Positions 27,567 through 37,842 of a DNA stretch of 64,000 bases are shown in pieces (position 1 is the stretch's first letter; every line of letters begins with the position of its first letter). The notes below the pieces were generated by a model. It had not been told where the DNA came from. It made no database searches and saw only the letters and a program-made list of their open reading frames with translations. Position numbers and translations under genes: made by a program. Source of the stretch: Marinomonas sp. CT5 (lineage in GTDB: Bacteria; Pseudomonadota; Gammaproteobacteria; Pseudomonadales; Marinomonadaceae); NCBI RefSeq assembly GCF_018336975.1, contig NZ_CP025572.1:4076600-4140599 (forward strand), written 5' to 3'.

Positions 27567-27883
27567 ATGGATGAAGCAATTGAAGAAGACTATCTCTACT
27601 GGGAAAAGATTGCGCTTGAATGTACGGAGAAGATTGATGATGATTATCACGATATATTCGAGAATATAAATGGCTTTAAGTTTGGTGGCTAACCTACATT
27701 GATTCAATCCGGAATATCTTGGTCGCCATAAAATGAGCATGACACTTATCCTGAATACATTTTTCAAATTGATACCACAGAAAAAGGGAACTGGATGTGG
27801 GACGATAATGGTGTAGGGTATTTGGTAAAAGAACCGCACAAGATAAAGAACAGAAATGGACTTTATCTTGGCAATATTATTAA
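27567..27883 (+). pseudogene. DUF1963 (YwqG-like) gene, decayed
   Basis: One frame reads MDEAIEEDYLYWEKIALE, then NGFKFGG, then PTLIQSGISWSP, then EHDTYPEYIFQIDTTEKGNW. It is broken by stops at 27690-27692 (a TAA where the family has Tyr) and 27729-27731. Near 27821-27824 the frame shifts, after which it ends DKEQKWTLSWQYY at 27883. The GGYP..IQ, FQID and terminal WQ motifs are those of DUF1963 proteins. Two nonsense codons and a frameshift make it a pseudogene. The 5' end is uncertain. Confidence 0.7.
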
Positions 27884-27928
27884 TGAGACGTTCAAGTTTT
27901 CCTAATCATAAAAATAACTAGGGTTTAA

Positions 27929-28942
27929 CTAGACAACCGCCTTAACCAACCAATCCTTCATCTCTTCTAAGTCTGCCTTATGATCCGGATAACGGCTAAT
28001 TAGCGAGTCGACACACGCAGCAATGGCGTCTGGACGATAACTGACACCAATCAAGCTTGTCGCGAGTTGTGCAATGGGGTCAGGAAACAAGCTATCGGTG
28101 AAAGTCTGCGCTGCGGTAATTTTCGCGTTTTGCAGATCAAGATGAACCTCAACGCCCCCCCATTTAAAACGCTCATCGAGTGTGTAAGTAAATTGTGGGG
28201 ATTTACCAAAGTTCCAATCCCAACTTTGCTGCTGTTCAAATTTTTCAACAAAACCAGGCAAATCAGGCAAGGCATCTGGAGAGATTTCTTCGATAACGGG
28301 CACTTCGCCAAAGTATTCACAAAATGACTCTATAATGGCATCACACACTAGTTGATGATCAATAGTCGGATACAAGTTATTCAAATTAGTCACCCGAGAC
28401 CGAACAGACGTGATGCCCTTCGATTGCAGCTTTTTGGGGTCGGGATTGAGATAATTGGCTAGACGATTCAAATCTGCATGCAACAATAAAGTGCCATGAT
28501 GAAAACCGCGTTCTTTAGTTTCTTTGTAGGCTGAACCAGAGAATTTGCGCATTTCATCCCCTTCCCCCACAACAAAGTCATTGCGGCCATTCGCGTAACC
28601 TTCAATACCTAATTTTTTCAAACCATTTAACACAATCTTAGTAGATACTTCTTTATTGTATTCGGGTTTGCCAGCCATAAAGGTGAAGTTAGTATTTCCT
28701 AAATCATGAAAGACAGCACCACCTCCACTTTGACGACGAGCAAGATGAATTTTATCTTGCTCCATCCTACTGATATTGCATTCCTTCCAAGGGTTCTGAA
28801 AGCGACCAATAACCACAGTATCAGCGTTTCTCCATAGAAATAATACACGCTGATCGGCTGGCATAGAGCGGAAAATACAATCTTCCACAGCAAGGTTAAA
28901 GTGAGGATTATTAGAATGGGACAGTAAAATTCGGCTCGCCAT
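27929..28942 (-). CDS. lplA: Lipoate-protein ligase A
   Basis: This enzyme attaches scavenged lipoate to the E2 subunits of 2-oxoacid dehydrogenases and to GcvH using ATP. The 337-residue protein is very like E. coli LplA (338) throughout. It has [34 protein letters not shown] (lipoate/AMP site), [10 protein letters not shown] with the key Lys, and GFHHGTLLL. It is a single gene with a palindromic site between promoter and start. Confidence 0.95.
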   Translation of the reverse strand: MASRILLSHSNNPHFNLAVEDCIFRSMPADQRVLFLWRNADTVVIGRFQNPWKECNISRMEQDKIHLARRQSGGGAVFHDLGNTNFTFMAGKPEYNKEVSTKIVLNGLKKLGIEGYANGRNDFVVGEGDEMRKFSGSAYKETKERGFHHGTLLLHADLNRLANYLNPDPKKLQSKGITSVRSRVTNLNNLYPTIDHQLVCDAIIESFCEYFGEVPVIEEISPDALPDLPGFVEKFEQQQSWDWNFGKSPQFTYTLDERFKWGGVEVHLDLQNAKITAAQTFTDSLFPDPIAQLATSLIGVSYRPDAIAACVDSLISRYPDHKADLEEMKDWLVKAVV

Positions 28943-28957
28943 AACAGTATCTCTTTA

Positions 28958-28976
28958 AAGTACATTAAATGTACTT
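28958..28976. promoter_or_regulatory. 19-bp perfect palindrome in the lplA promoter (operator)
   Basis: AAGTACATT-A-AATGTACTT is a perfect palindrome 16 bases upstream of the lplA start. A -10-like TATTAT lies just upstream of it on the minus strand (near 28985). The position suits a repressor site. The regulator is not identified. Confidence 0.55.
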
Positions 28977-29040
28977 CATGTTAATAATATACATTCTTAC
29001 TTACAATGATTTACTCTATTGAATTACCTCAACGAAAATA

Positions 29041-29071
29041 AAAAAGCGTAATCCATAGGATTGCGCTTTTT
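29041..29071 (-). terminator. Terminator of the binding-protein gene
   Basis: AAAAAGCGTAATCC and GGATTGCGCTTTTT form a stem (one G-U pair) around ATA. A T run follows on the minus strand. It lies 65 bases past the stop of the gene at 29136. Confidence 0.75.
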
Positions 29072-29135
29072 ATCATTAAGACAGGCTAATATGGGGTCGC
29101 TTATATTAGGCGCAATCCGTACATCCACCGTTTTA

Positions 29136-30077
29136 TTATTGCAAGTACTTAAGTAATTGTTGCGATAGGAAAAGCTCTTCTTGGATACGCATTTTGGCAC
29201 TTCCAGCATCTTGCCAATAAATACCTGCTCCGGTTTCATTGGCAATTTTCTTCACCTCATCCGAGCGAAGGGCTTTTTTAGCAATCTCAGTAATACGCTG
29301 CTTCACTTCATCTGGAGTGCCCGCACGAACAAACAGACCATTCCAAATAGATATCGGAATACCTGCAGCTTCATCCATTGTTTGACTATTAGGCGACAAA
29401 CTAATTCGAGAGGAAGTGAAGCTGGCAAGAATTTTAATATCACCAGATTGCAAACAATCCATCACCAGCTGTGTAGTCGTGTTGATCACATCAACCTGAC
29501 CACTTTCTAAAATTGAACAATCTGTTGCATCAAACCCGGAGTCTGAAGAAAACTTAATACCAAGACGATCGGCGGCTTGAAAAGTCATGGCTGTTGGTAA
29601 AGCTTGACGACCGAAATGCCCTAAAGTCACGCTGTTAGACTGCGAATACGTCGCAAGTTCCTTCAACGTATTGTAAGGCGCTTTCGAACTCACAGCGATA
29701 ACAAAAGGGTAATCTAAAAAGATACCTAAAGGCTCAAATCCATTTTCATCCCATGGAACACTCTTTGTCAGCACGTTCATTGTGACCAAATCATTTACAA
29801 AAGATCCAATCACCGAACCATCAGCAGGTGCGTTCCATACTTCTACTCCCCCAACGATACCACTATTCCCCGCGATGTTTTTTACTGTCGCAGAATGACC
29901 AGTCTCTTTCGTCATTTCCTCTGCAATAATTTTAGTTAATACATCTTCCAAATCCCCCGGAGGAAAAGGTACAACAAATGTCACTGGTGCTTGAGGATAT
30001 TCAGCCTTAGCCACCTGAGGCAACACGATTAGGGCGGCTAATAAACTACACCCAATTATGCTTGTTAATTTATTCAC
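29136..30077 (-). CDS. Tripartite tricarboxylate (TTT/Bug-type) transporter binding protein
   Basis: This periplasmic solute-binding protein is of the TctC/Bug family. It has a signal peptide (NKLTSIIGCSLLAALIVLP, ending AKA) followed by YPQAPVTFVVPFPPGD, the family's opening. I chose the GTG at 30077 (313 residues), because AAGGAG lies 6 bases before it. The upstream frame to 30113 would spoil the signal peptide. No TctA/TctB membrane genes are adjacent, so it is an orphan that either works with a distant transporter or acts in sensing. The ligand is unknown. Confidence 0.87.
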   Translation of the reverse strand: MNKLTSIIGCSLLAALIVLPQVAKAEYPQAPVTFVVPFPPGDLEDVLTKIIAEEMTKETGHSATVKNIAGNSGIVGGVEVWNAPADGSVIGSFVNDLVTMNVLTKSVPWDENGFEPLGIFLDYPFVIAVSSKAPYNTLKELATYSQSNSVTLGHFGRQALPTAMTFQAADRLGIKFSSDSGFDATDCSILESGQVDVINTTTQLVMDCLQSGDIKILASFTSSRISLSPNSQTMDEAAGIPISIWNGLFVRAGTPDEVKQRITEIAKKALRSDEVKKIANETGAGIYWQDAGSAKMRIQEELFLSQQLLKYLQ

Positions 30078-30113
30078 GTTTTTCTCCTTAAAAAAATGCG
30101 CTAAATGAGTCAA

Positions 30114-30577
30114 AGGTCAAAAATTCAAATCTAAATTAAGAATCTTTAATTGAACCTAATAGACAAAAAGCCATATCGCAAACAAATCCCTGCAGCCTTA
30201 ACCATTCATTACTTTTCAAAACAAAAGGCAGCCTTCCACCATTTTTTTATTACAGAACAAGCCAACTAATTACAGATAAAAAACTACGAACTGGAGAAAA
30301 CAATGTCTCTTTATCCATAACCAAAATATGAGAATTTTCTTACGCAAAGAATAGTTTTTCATAATATCAATCCGTCGATTCGACCACGTCTAATGCATGC
30401 TCTATTTGTTATTATTGTTATATTTTAAGAGAATAAAATTCCTCTTTTTAAAACCATTAGCCTTTCATTAACTAATAGTTACAGTAATTGATAATAAGTT
30501 TAACAAAACACGTAAAGTCAAAATAACTTTTTCAAGCTCTAGAAGAGCAAATCGAGTACGCCATATATTTCGAGCAT
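30114..30577. other. Gene-free AT-rich interval
   Basis: These roughly 460 bases between the binding-protein gene and the greA terminator show no coding frame with family resemblance. I saw no tRNA and no strong repeat. They probably contain the promoter of the binding-protein gene on the minus strand. Nothing else can be supported. Confidence 0.4.
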
Positions 30578-30614
30578 AAAAAAAGCCACGATGCTTTCAC
30601 ATCGTGGCTTTTTA
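30578..30614 (-). terminator. Terminator of carA-carB-greA
   Basis: A 13-14-bp stem (AAGCCACGATG / CATCGTGGCTT core) with loop CTTTCA has A and T runs on both sides. It lies 17 bases past the greA stop on the minus strand. Confidence 0.88.
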
Positions 30615-30631
30615 GAAAAAGGTCTAATACA

Positions 30632-31108
30632 TTAAATGTATTCTACTTTCTCAACTTCGTATGTAGCTTCACCGCTCGGGATTTTAACGACAACTTCGTC
30701 GCCTTCTTCTTTCCCTATAATAGCTTTTGCAATAGGCGAAGCATAAGAAATTTTTTTCTCTTTTACCTCTGCCTCATCGTCACCCACAATCTTATAAGTG
30801 ACTGTATCTTCAGTATCAACATTAAACAAAGTTACTGTCGTTCCAAAAATCACCTTACCGGATGCTGGCAAAGCTTTCACATCAATCACTTGCGAGTCAG
30901 CCAATTTACCTTCGATCTCTTTGATACGACCTTCAGTAAATCCTTGCTCTTCACGAGCAGCATGATACTCAGCATTTTCTTTTAAGTCGCCATGCTCACG
31001 CGCCGTTGCGATATCCGCAATCACGCGAGGACGGACGACAGTCTTCAAGTGACTCAACTCTTCTCTAAGACGAGCTTCACCTTCTACTGTCATTGGTACT
31101 TTTTTCAT
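30632..31108 (-). CDS. greA: Transcript cleavage factor GreA
   Basis: GreA rescues backtracked RNA polymerase by stimulating RNA cleavage through the secondary channel, the same channel DksA uses. The 158-residue protein has the N-terminal coiled coil with the acidic tip ([16 protein letters not shown]) and the C-terminal FKBP-like domain ([17 protein letters not shown]). Its start overlaps the carB stop by one base. carA-carB-greA therefore form one unit, as in many gammaproteobacteria. Confidence 0.96.
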   Translation of the reverse strand: MKKVPMTVEGEARLREELSHLKTVVRPRVIADIATAREHGDLKENAEYHAAREEQGFTEGRIKEIEGKLADSQVIDVKALPASGKVIFGTTVTLFNVDTEDTVTYKIVGDDEAEVKEKKISYASPIAKAIIGKEEGDEVVVKIPSGEATYEVEKVEYI

Positions 31109-34100
31109 TATTTCCCCAAGTGCAAATCTTGCAGTCTTCTAACTTTCGTTTCACCTGTTAGGCTAATCGCCATACTCGTCGCTTCAGCACCAGCCAATGT
31201 TGTAGTGTAACAAACCTTGCGCTGTAATGCTGTACGACGAATAACAGAAGAATCGGCAATCGCTTGCGTACCAGATGTCGTATTGATGATGTAATCAATT
31301 TCGCCATTCTTCATCATATCAACAATATGTGGACGACCTTCATTCACCTTGTTCACTTTACGAACATCAACACCACGCTCTGTTAAATACTTCGCTGTGC
31401 CTTCCGTACCCACAAGATCAAAGCCCAGCTCCGCCAGACGGCGAGCAACGTCAACCGCACCCTCTTTATCCATGTCACGGACACTGATAAATGCACAGCC
31501 AGATGTTGGCAATTCCGTACCACCACCAAGAACCGCTTTACCGAATGCTTCTGCGAAGGTATCACCTACGCCCATTACTTCACCTGTGGATTTCATTTCA
31601 GGCCCAAGAATCGGATCGACACCCTGGAACTTATTGAATGGGAAAACCGCTTCTTTCACACTGTAGTAAGAAGGGATAATCTCTTTCGTGAAACCAAGTT
31701 CTTCAAGCGTTTTACCTGCCATTACCAAAGCGGCAACTTGCGCCAAAGAACGACCAATACACTTAGAAACGAAAGGCACAGTACGTGATGCACGAGGGTT
31801 CACCTCGATCACATAAATTTCGCCATCCTGAACCGCAAGCTGAGTGTTCATCAAACCGACAACGCCAAGTTCTAGCGCCATGTTTTTGATCATCTCACGA
31901 ATGTCGTCCTGCACTTCTTTTGATAAAGAGTATGGTGGCAATGAACATGCAGAGTCACCAGAGTGAACACCCGCTTGTTCGATGTGCTGCATGATGCCGC
32001 CGATTACCACTTGATGACCATCACTGATACAGTCGATATCAATCTCAATCGCCGCATTCAAGAAGTGATCAAGCAATACTGGGCTGTCGTTAGACACTTT
32101 CACAGCACTTGTCATGTAACGCATCAATTCTTTCTCGTTGTACACGATTTCCATCGCACGGCCACCTAATACATAAGATGGACGAACAACAAGCGGATAA
32201 CCGATGTCAGCCGCTTTCGCTGCGGCTTGCTCAATACTGCGAACCGTTGCATTGTGTGGCTGTTTGTAACCCAAACGCTGAATCATGCTCTGGAAGCGCT
32301 CACGGTCTTCTGCACGGTCAATAGACTCAGGCGTTGTACCAATGATTGGTACGCCTTCGTTTTGTAGTGCACGAGCAATTTTCAGTGGTGTTTGACCACC
32401 AAACTGCACGATCACACCTTTTGGCTTCTCTTTGCGAACGATCTCTAGAACGTCTTCAAGGGTTACTGGCTCGAAGTACAAACGATCAGAAGTGTCGTAG
32501 TCAGTCGATACCGTTTCAGGGTTACAGTTAACCATGATGGTTTCGTAACCGTCTTCACGTAGACCTAGCGCGGCATGAACACAACAGTAGTCGAATTCGA
32601 TACCTTGACCGATACGGTTTGGACCACCACCAAGGATGATCACTTTCTCACGATCTGTTGGTGCGGCTTCACATTCTTCTTCGTATGTTGAATACATGTA
32701 TGCCGTGTTAGTCGCAAATTCAGCCGCACAAGTATCCACACGTTTGTAGACTGGATGCACATTCATCAAATAACGACGTTCGCGCAACGATTTTTCTGTC
32801 ACATTCAACAGGTTAGCAAGACGCGCATCAGAGAAACCTTTGCGTTTCAGGCGACGAATCACGTCATACGTCATGTCGACCAGACCTTTGTCTGCCAACG
32901 CTAACTCTTCTTTGATCAAATCTTCGATTTGCACCAAGAACCAGTGATCAACACCCGTTGCTGCGTATACTTCATCAACCGTCATACCAGAACGGAACGC
33001 ATCACCAATGTACCAAATGCGATCAGCACCTGGGGATTGAAGTTCGTAAGCCAGTTTTTCTTTGCTGTTCTCTTCAGAGAAATCTAACTGAGGGTTAAAG
33101 CCATCAGAACCTGTTTCTAGGCCACGCAATGCTTTTTGCAAAGACTCTTGGAAAGTACGACCAATCGCCATGACTTCACCCACAGATTTCATCTGGGTCG
33201 TTAGACGATCGTTAGCCGTAGGGAACTTCTCGAAAGTGAAGCGAGGAATTTTAGTCACAACATAGTCGATTGCCGGCTCGAAACTCGCTGGCGTTTGACC
33301 ACCAGTAATATCGTTTTGCAACTCATCTAGCGTGTAACCGATGGCCAATTTCGCCGCGATTTTTGCAATAGGGAAGCCCGTTGCTTTCGATGCTAAAGCA
33401 GAAGAACGAGATACACGAGGGTTCATCTCGATCACCACAAGACGGCCAGTTTTAGGGTCCATACCAAACTGTACGTTGGAACCACCAGTCTCTACACCGA
33501 TCTCACGCAATACCGCTAAAGAAGCGTTACGCATGATTTGATATTCTTTGTCAGTCAGAGTTTGCGCAGGCGCAACAGTAATGGAGTCACCAGTGTGAAC
33601 ACCCATTGCGTCGAAGTTTTCAATCGCACAAACAATGATACAGTTGTCTTTTTTGTCGCGGACAACTTCCATCTCGTACTCTTTCCAACCGATCAAAGAT
33701 TCATCGATTAGCAATTCGTTGGTTGGCGACAAGTCCAAACCACGAGTACAGATTTCGTCAAACTCTTCCATGTTGTAGGCGATACCACCACCGGTGCCGC
33801 CCATGGTGAAAGAAGGACGAATGATACAAGGGAAGCCGACTTCACTTTGTACTTTCAGAGCTTCTTCCATATTGTGTGCAATGCCTGCACGAGGACACTC
33901 AAGACCAATCGCTTTCATCGCCTCGTCGAAACGATGACGGTCTTCCGCTTTATCAATTGCGTCAGCGGTCGCACCGATCATTTCCACATTGTATTTTTCC
34001 AATACACCATGGCGCTCAAGATCCAACGCACAGTTCAATGCGGTTTGACCACCCATAGTAGGCAGAACCGCATCTGGACGTTCTTTCTCGATGATTTTCT

Positions 34101-34323
34101 TAACCGTTTTCCATTCAATTGGCTCGATGTAAGTCGCATCGGCCATAACAGGATCTGTCATGATGGTGGCTGGGTTGGAGTTCACTAGAATAACGCGAAA
34201 ACCTTCTTCACGAAGCGCTTTACACGCTTGCGCACCAGAATAGTCAAACTCACAAGCCTGACCGATAACAATAGGGCCTGCACCTAAAATTAAGACGCTT
34301 TTTATGTCAGTACGTTTTGGCAT
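31108..34323 (-). CDS. carB: Carbamoyl-phosphate synthase large subunit
   Basis: This enzyme makes carbamoyl phosphate from bicarbonate, ammonia (from CarA) and two ATP for pyrimidine and arginine synthesis. The 1071-residue protein has two homologous ATP-grasp halves. The first starts [21 protein letters not shown]. The second begins about residue 560 with [20 protein letters not shown]. The C-terminal MGS-like allosteric domain binds UMP and ornithine. It lies 23 bases downstream of carA and overlaps greA. Confidence 0.97.
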   Translation of the reverse strand: MPKRTDIKSVLILGAGPIVIGQACEFDYSGAQACKALREEGFRVILVNSNPATIMTDPVMADATYIEPIEWKTVKKIIEKERPDAVLPTMGGQTALNCALDLERHGVLEKYNVEMIGATADAIDKAEDRHRFDEAMKAIGLECPRAGIAHNMEEALKVQSEVGFPCIIRPSFTMGGTGGGIAYNMEEFDEICTRGLDLSPTNELLIDESLIGWKEYEMEVVRDKKDNCIIVCAIENFDAMGVHTGDSITVAPAQTLTDKEYQIMRNASLAVLREIGVETGGSNVQFGMDPKTGRLVVIEMNPRVSRSSALASKATGFPIAKIAAKLAIGYTLDELQNDITGGQTPASFEPAIDYVVTKIPRFTFEKFPTANDRLTTQMKSVGEVMAIGRTFQESLQKALRGLETGSDGFNPQLDFSEENSKEKLAYELQSPGADRIWYIGDAFRSGMTVDEVYAATGVDHWFLVQIEDLIKEELALADKGLVDMTYDVIRRLKRKGFSDARLANLLNVTEKSLRERRYLMNVHPVYKRVDTCAAEFATNTAYMYSTYEEECEAAPTDREKVIILGGGPNRIGQGIEFDYCCVHAALGLREDGYETIMVNCNPETVSTDYDTSDRLYFEPVTLEDVLEIVRKEKPKGVIVQFGGQTPLKIARALQNEGVPIIGTTPESIDRAEDRERFQSMIQRLGYKQPHNATVRSIEQAAAKAADIGYPLVVRPSYVLGGRAMEIVYNEKELMRYMTSAVKVSNDSPVLLDHFLNAAIEIDIDCISDGHQVVIGGIMQHIEQAGVHSGDSACSLPPYSLSKEVQDDIREMIKNMALELGVVGLMNTQLAVQDGEIYVIEVNPRASRTVPFVSKCIGRSLAQVAALVMAGKTLEELGFTKEIIPSYYSVKEAVFPFNKFQGVDPILGPEMKSTGEVMGVGDTFAEAFGKAVLGGGTELPTSGCAFISVRDMDKEGAVDVARRLAELGFDLVGTEGTAKYLTERGVDVRKVNKVNEGRPHIVDMMKNGEIDYIINTTSGTQAIADSSVIRRTALQRKVCYTTTLAGAEATSMAISLTGETKVRRLQDLHLGK

Positions 34324-34346
34324 AATATTTCGCTCCGCTCCTACTT

Positions 34347-35477
34347 TTAGGCTTTAGTGGCTTTGATGTTTTCAATGAACTGATCGAACAAAGGCGCCAC
34401 ATCATGTGGACCTGGGCTCGCTTCAGGGTGACCTTGGAAGCTGAATGCACTCTTATCAGTACGAGCGATGCCTTGCAAAGAGCCATCGAACAAAGATTTG
34501 TGAGTCATCACAAGGTTAGCTGGCAAAGTATCTTCATCCACCGCAAAACCGTGGTTTTGGCTGGTGATCATTACTGTGCCTTTTTCAATTGCTTGTACCG
34601 GATGGTTTGCACCGTGGTGACCAAACTTCATTTTTTTCGTTTTCGCGCCAGAAGCCAAAGCCAAAAGCTGATGACCAAGACAGATACCAAACACTGGAAT
34701 CTCGGTTTCTAGAATTTCTTTAATGGCTTGAATTGCGTAATCACATGGCTCTGGGTCACCAGGTCCATTAGATAGGAACACACCATCTGGATTCAGCGCC
34801 AATACGTCACTTGCAGGCGTTTTTGCAGGTACAACAGTCAAACGGCAACCACGCTCGACCAACATACGTAAAATATTACGTTTCACACCATAGTCATAAG
34901 CAACCACATGGAAATCAGAAGATTCTGGCGTCGTATGACCTTTCACAAGGTCCCAAGTAGACTCCGTCCACTCATAAGCCTTTTCGACAGTCACTTCTTT
35001 CGCTAAATCCATGCCTTTCAAGCCAGGAAACGCTTTCGCTGCGGCAACAGCCGCCGCTTCATCCAGATTCTCACCTGCCATGATGCAACCCGCTTGCGCG
35101 CCTTTTTCGCGAAGAATACGCGTCAATTTACGTGTATCAATGTCGGCAATACCAACAACACCTTTGCGTTTCAAGTAAGAATCTAGAGATTCTTCTGAGC
35201 GCCAGCTGCTAGCCACCAAAGGAAGATCGCGAATGATCAAGCCTTCACACCAAACATTATTAGATTCTTCATCTTCAGAGTTAACGCCTGTATTCCCGAT
35301 GTGGGGATAGGTCAGAGTGACCATTTGTCGAGCATAGGAAGGATCAGTAAGAATTTCTTGATAACCAGTCATCGAGGTATTGAACACTACCTCGGCTGTT
35401 GAGGAGCCATCTGCTCCGATCGACACCCCTTTAAAAATCGTGCCGTCTTCCAGAGCCAGAATCGCTGATGTTGCCAA
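34347..35477 (-). CDS. carA: Carbamoyl-phosphate synthase small subunit
   Basis: This glutaminase subunit feeds ammonia to CarB. It has the family opening [18 protein letters not shown] and [20 protein letters not shown]. The class I amidotransferase nucleophile Cys is in [12 protein letters not shown], with the partner His/Glu in [10 protein letters not shown] chose the TTG at 35477 (376 residues), with GGGAGG 5 bases upstream. The longer frame from 35537 adds 20 residues not found in the family. It is first in the carA-carB-greA unit. Confidence 0.95.
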   Translation of the reverse strand: MATSAILALEDGTIFKGVSIGADGSSTAEVVFNTSMTGYQEILTDPSYARQMVTLTYPHIGNTGVNSEDEESNNVWCEGLIIRDLPLVASSWRSEESLDSYLKRKGVVGIADIDTRKLTRILREKGAQAGCIMAGENLDEAAAVAAAKAFPGLKGMDLAKEVTVEKAYEWTESTWDLVKGHTTPESSDFHVVAYDYGVKRNILRMLVERGCRLTVVPAKTPASDVLALNPDGVFLSNGPGDPEPCDYAIQAIKEILETEIPVFGICLGHQLLALASGAKTKKMKFGHHGANHPVQAIEKGTVMITSQNHGFAVDEDTLPANLVMTHKSLFDGSLQGIARTDKSAFSFQGHPEASPGPHDVAPLFDQFIENIKATKA

Positions 35478-35617
35478 AGGAACCTCCCATTTAGAGACTA
35501 TCAGGTTGCAAAAAAGCGAGATAAACCGGCGGCCCATCTCGCTTTTAAGAAATTGCGTTTTTGCCGTTCATTCATTGATCGATAGCCAATGAATCTCGCG
35601 TTCAAAAAATCTGCCTA

Positions 35618-35646
35618 ATTCTACTCTTATACGCCTTTAGCGTCCA
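35618..35646 (-). promoter_or_regulatory. Probable carAB promoter
   Basis: On the minus strand there is a -35 TGGACG, a 17-bp spacer and a -10 TAGAAT. It leaves a leader of about 135 bases before the carA TTG. The leader shows no obvious attenuator or pyrimidine-sensing element. Confidence 0.5.
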
Positions 35647-35737
35647 CCGAATTGCCGCGAAAACAAGCAAAAATACTGGATTTACATGCAATTTTTCTTG
35701 ACTTATTAGTCAGGAATATAATTAACACTTTATCCCA

Positions 35738-36289
35738 TCAACACAACAAACCATCTGCCACATTCTGCGCGGCCTCATAGCCTTTTAAATTTCCTAAAAC
35801 GGTCAAAGCAAACACCATGGCCGTAGCTGGGCCTTTACTGGTTAAAATATTGCCATCCATTACCACAGGCTCATTGGCGATAAACTCCGCTCCCGTCAAA
35901 CCATCTTCAAAGCCTGGATAACAAGTTGCTTGCTTGTCTACCACAAAACCATGGGTACCAAACACCACCGCGGGAGACGCACAAATAGCCGCTAATAACG
36001 CATCTTGGATATCATGCTTCTCCAGCATATCAACCAACAATTCACAATCACGCAAATGTTCCGCACCTGGCATACCACCAGGAAGTACAATGGCTTCAAA
36101 TTGTTGATCCGCCACATCAACCAACAAGGCATCGGCTTCAAATTTAGAGCCATGGGCAAACTCAACTTGTTTAGCATCATGCACACTCGCTACAGTGACA
36201 TCCAAACCGCCACGTCGTAACACATCAATAATAGTAATCGCTTCAATGTCTTCACTACCATTAGCAACAGTCACTAATACCTTGCTCAT
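35738..36289 (-). CDS. yajL: DJ-1/PfpI-family protein (YajL-like)
   Basis: This is a DJ-1 superfamily protein with the nucleophile-elbow Cys in AAICASPAVV and the preceding GGMPGAEHLRD. Members act as oxidative-stress chaperones or glyoxal-protein repair enzymes; the exact activity is debated. I chose the ATG at 36289 (183 residues) because AAGGAG lies 8 bases upstream. The longer frame to 36337 has no such support. The next gene upstream, rimI, ends 51 bases from this start on the same strand. Confidence 0.9.
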   Translation of the reverse strand: MSKVLVTVANGSEDIEAITIIDVLRRGGLDVTVASVHDAKQVEFAHGSKFEADALLVDVADQQFEAIVLPGGMPGAEHLRDCELLVDMLEKHDIQDALLAAICASPAVVFGTHGFVVDKQATCYPGFEDGLTGAEFIANEPVVMDGNILTSKGPATAMVFALTVLGNLKGYEAAQNVADGLLC

Positions 36290-36340
36290 AATTTGGTCTC
36301 CTTTAAATAAGTTAGATCTCATTTCTGTCAGATTCACTTT

Positions 36341-36802
36341 TTAGAGAATACTTAACGTAAACAGACACGCGGCTTCAAAACCCTGCTCTGTTTGATAATA
36401 GTTTTTACGACAACCGACCTGCGTAAACCCTAAGGATTCATACAAGGCAATCGCCCCAACATTAGATTCTCGTACTTCCAGCAATAACTCATTCACACCT
36501 TGCTGCTTTGAAGCATTCAACCAAGCTATCATCAACTGTCTGGCTAGCCCCTGTCTACGCACAGAAGAATCAATCACAATTAATTCTAATTCGGATTGAT
36601 CAAGCACCACCGATGCCGTTAACCAACCCACTATGGATTTTTGCGTGGCATCACCCAATTCAACGACCCAATTTTGACGTGTCTGTAAGGCTTCTTCGAG
36701 CAAACCTTCACCCCATGGATAAGGGTTAGATAAAGCATCAAGTTGAATAAGAAAAAGTAAATCTGACTCATTAGCCAGACGAATAGAAAGAGAAGGAATC
36801 AT
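36341..36802 (-). CDS. rimI: Ribosomal protein S18 alanine N-acetyltransferase (RimI)
   Basis: This GNAT acetyltransferase has the acetyl-CoA loop in SSVRRQGLARQLM and the RimI-type end ALYESLGFTQVGCRKNYYQ. The ATG at 36802 gives 153 residues, the family length; the longer frame to 36868 overlaps the upstream gene. It follows the HolD-like gene, the same neighbour order as holD-rimI in E. coli and Pseudomonas. The start has only a distant GAGG, so some doubt remains on the exact codon. Confidence 0.88.
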   Translation of the reverse strand: MIPSLSIRLANESDLLFLIQLDALSNPYPWGEGLLEEALQTRQNWVVELGDATQKSIVGWLTASVVLDQSELELIVIDSSVRRQGLARQLMIAWLNASKQQGVNELLLEVRESNVGAIALYESLGFTQVGCRKNYYQTEQGFEAACLFTLSIL

Positions 36803-36834
36803 ATAAACGAGAGCCTCATATAAAGGCAGAAGGA

Positions 36835-37656
36835 TTAACGAAAAAAGCTCGACTGCATCACCTGCCACGCCTCTTTGCGCAGTTCTGGAATGCGATATAA
36901 CTCAGACAAACTTACGATACAGGCCGTAGGATATTGTTTCATTGGACTGTCTATTGGTAAATCCGCCACCAGTTGAGTAATTTGAGCCCCAGCCAACACC
37001 AACATCGGCGTGTCTACAAACTCTTTTACCAAGCGCCCCACATAGCTTTCTAGTGCACCAAACAACCAGTCTGTACGGTTTAAAAAATACGGATTGCGCA
37101 ATGGTCCTGGCCATGAAAACGCACTACTTTGCCACTCATCAATAGGGTGTTTTAAAAGCGCCTGTCCCATTTTTAAAGCCAATCGCTCAATCTCTTCCGC
37201 TTGAGAAAACGCCTGTGGTACATCACTTAGAATCAACAACTTATTAGATAATGAGTAAGCGTGGATATTCAATCGCGTAATTTGAGTATTGAGTGCAGGA
37301 TCAGGCTCAACCACAATATCAACAGCCAACTCTTCAATAGGCTGTAAATCTTCGACAATAATTTCGGGGCCTGCATTTAACTGTTCACGAAGGTTATGAA
37401 CCAAGGGATCTTTTTCTTCTGGCGATAATTTAGGTGCCGGAACCGCTGCAGGTTCTGCAGATCGAAAACCAGTCGAATAAGAATCGAACGAATCAGCAGG
37501 AACACTTTGCTGCGCAACCGCATCAATTGGCCAAGGTTGAGGCGGCATAAAAACCGTACCAGAAACCGTATCCGTAGATGATAACCAAGACACTACCCCC
37601 ATTTGCGCTAAGCAATGTGTCTGAAAAGCCTGTTGAGGTGGTAATTCGCGGGACAT
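36835..37656 (-). CDS. holD: Probable DNA polymerase III psi subunit (long HolD-like form)
   Basis: The N-terminus has an L-x-x-M-G-x-x-x-W motif (CLAQMGVVSWLSS) like the start of E. coli psi (LQQLGITQW). The C-terminus, ELRKEAWQVMQSSFF, recalls the psi end. The gene sits directly before rimI, as holD does. At 273 residues it is about twice the E. coli size, as reported for pseudomonads. The middle (about 60-130) is low-complexity, Pro- and Glu-rich. I chose the ATG at 37656, which has AAAGG 5 bases upstream; the frame is open to 37812. Psi links the clamp loader to chi and SSB. Confidence 0.7.
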   Translation of the reverse strand: MSRELPPQQAFQTHCLAQMGVVSWLSSTDTVSGTVFMPPQPWPIDAVAQQSVPADSFDSYSTGFRSAEPAAVPAPKLSPEEKDPLVHNLREQLNAGPEIIVEDLQPIEELAVDIVVEPDPALNTQITRLNIHAYSLSNKLLILSDVPQAFSQAEEIERLALKMGQALLKHPIDEWQSSAFSWPGPLRNPYFLNRTDWLFGALESYVGRLVKEFVDTPMLVLAGAQITQLVADLPIDSPMKQYPTACIVSLSELYRIPELRKEAWQVMQSSFFR

Positions 37657-37842
37657 AATAACCTTTCGTGACAGTATAAAACTGGGTATTTGCTCGCATT
37701 CAATCATTTGAATACTCGGCCACAAATATACTCGTTTACGAGGTGACATGCCACTTGCTGGCCAGAAGATTGCATAGTCTATACATTCTTTCCTATGTAT
37801 AATCGCAACCAACTTTCAACAAACTCCTAAAGGTATGAAAAA

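Noticed and set aside
23499..27928. Insertion sequence or prophage in the accessory patch
   Set aside because: No transposase, integrase, tRNA-type attachment site or terminal repeats with target duplication could be found.
30114..30577. Hidden small gene or RNA in the AT-rich gap
   Set aside because: No frame with start and Shine-Dalgarno, no strong hairpin and no promoter pair was convincing.
37657..37812. N-terminal extension of the HolD-like protein
   Set aside because: The segment lies upstream of a good Shine-Dalgarno and start, and the psi-like motif begins after the ATG at 37656.
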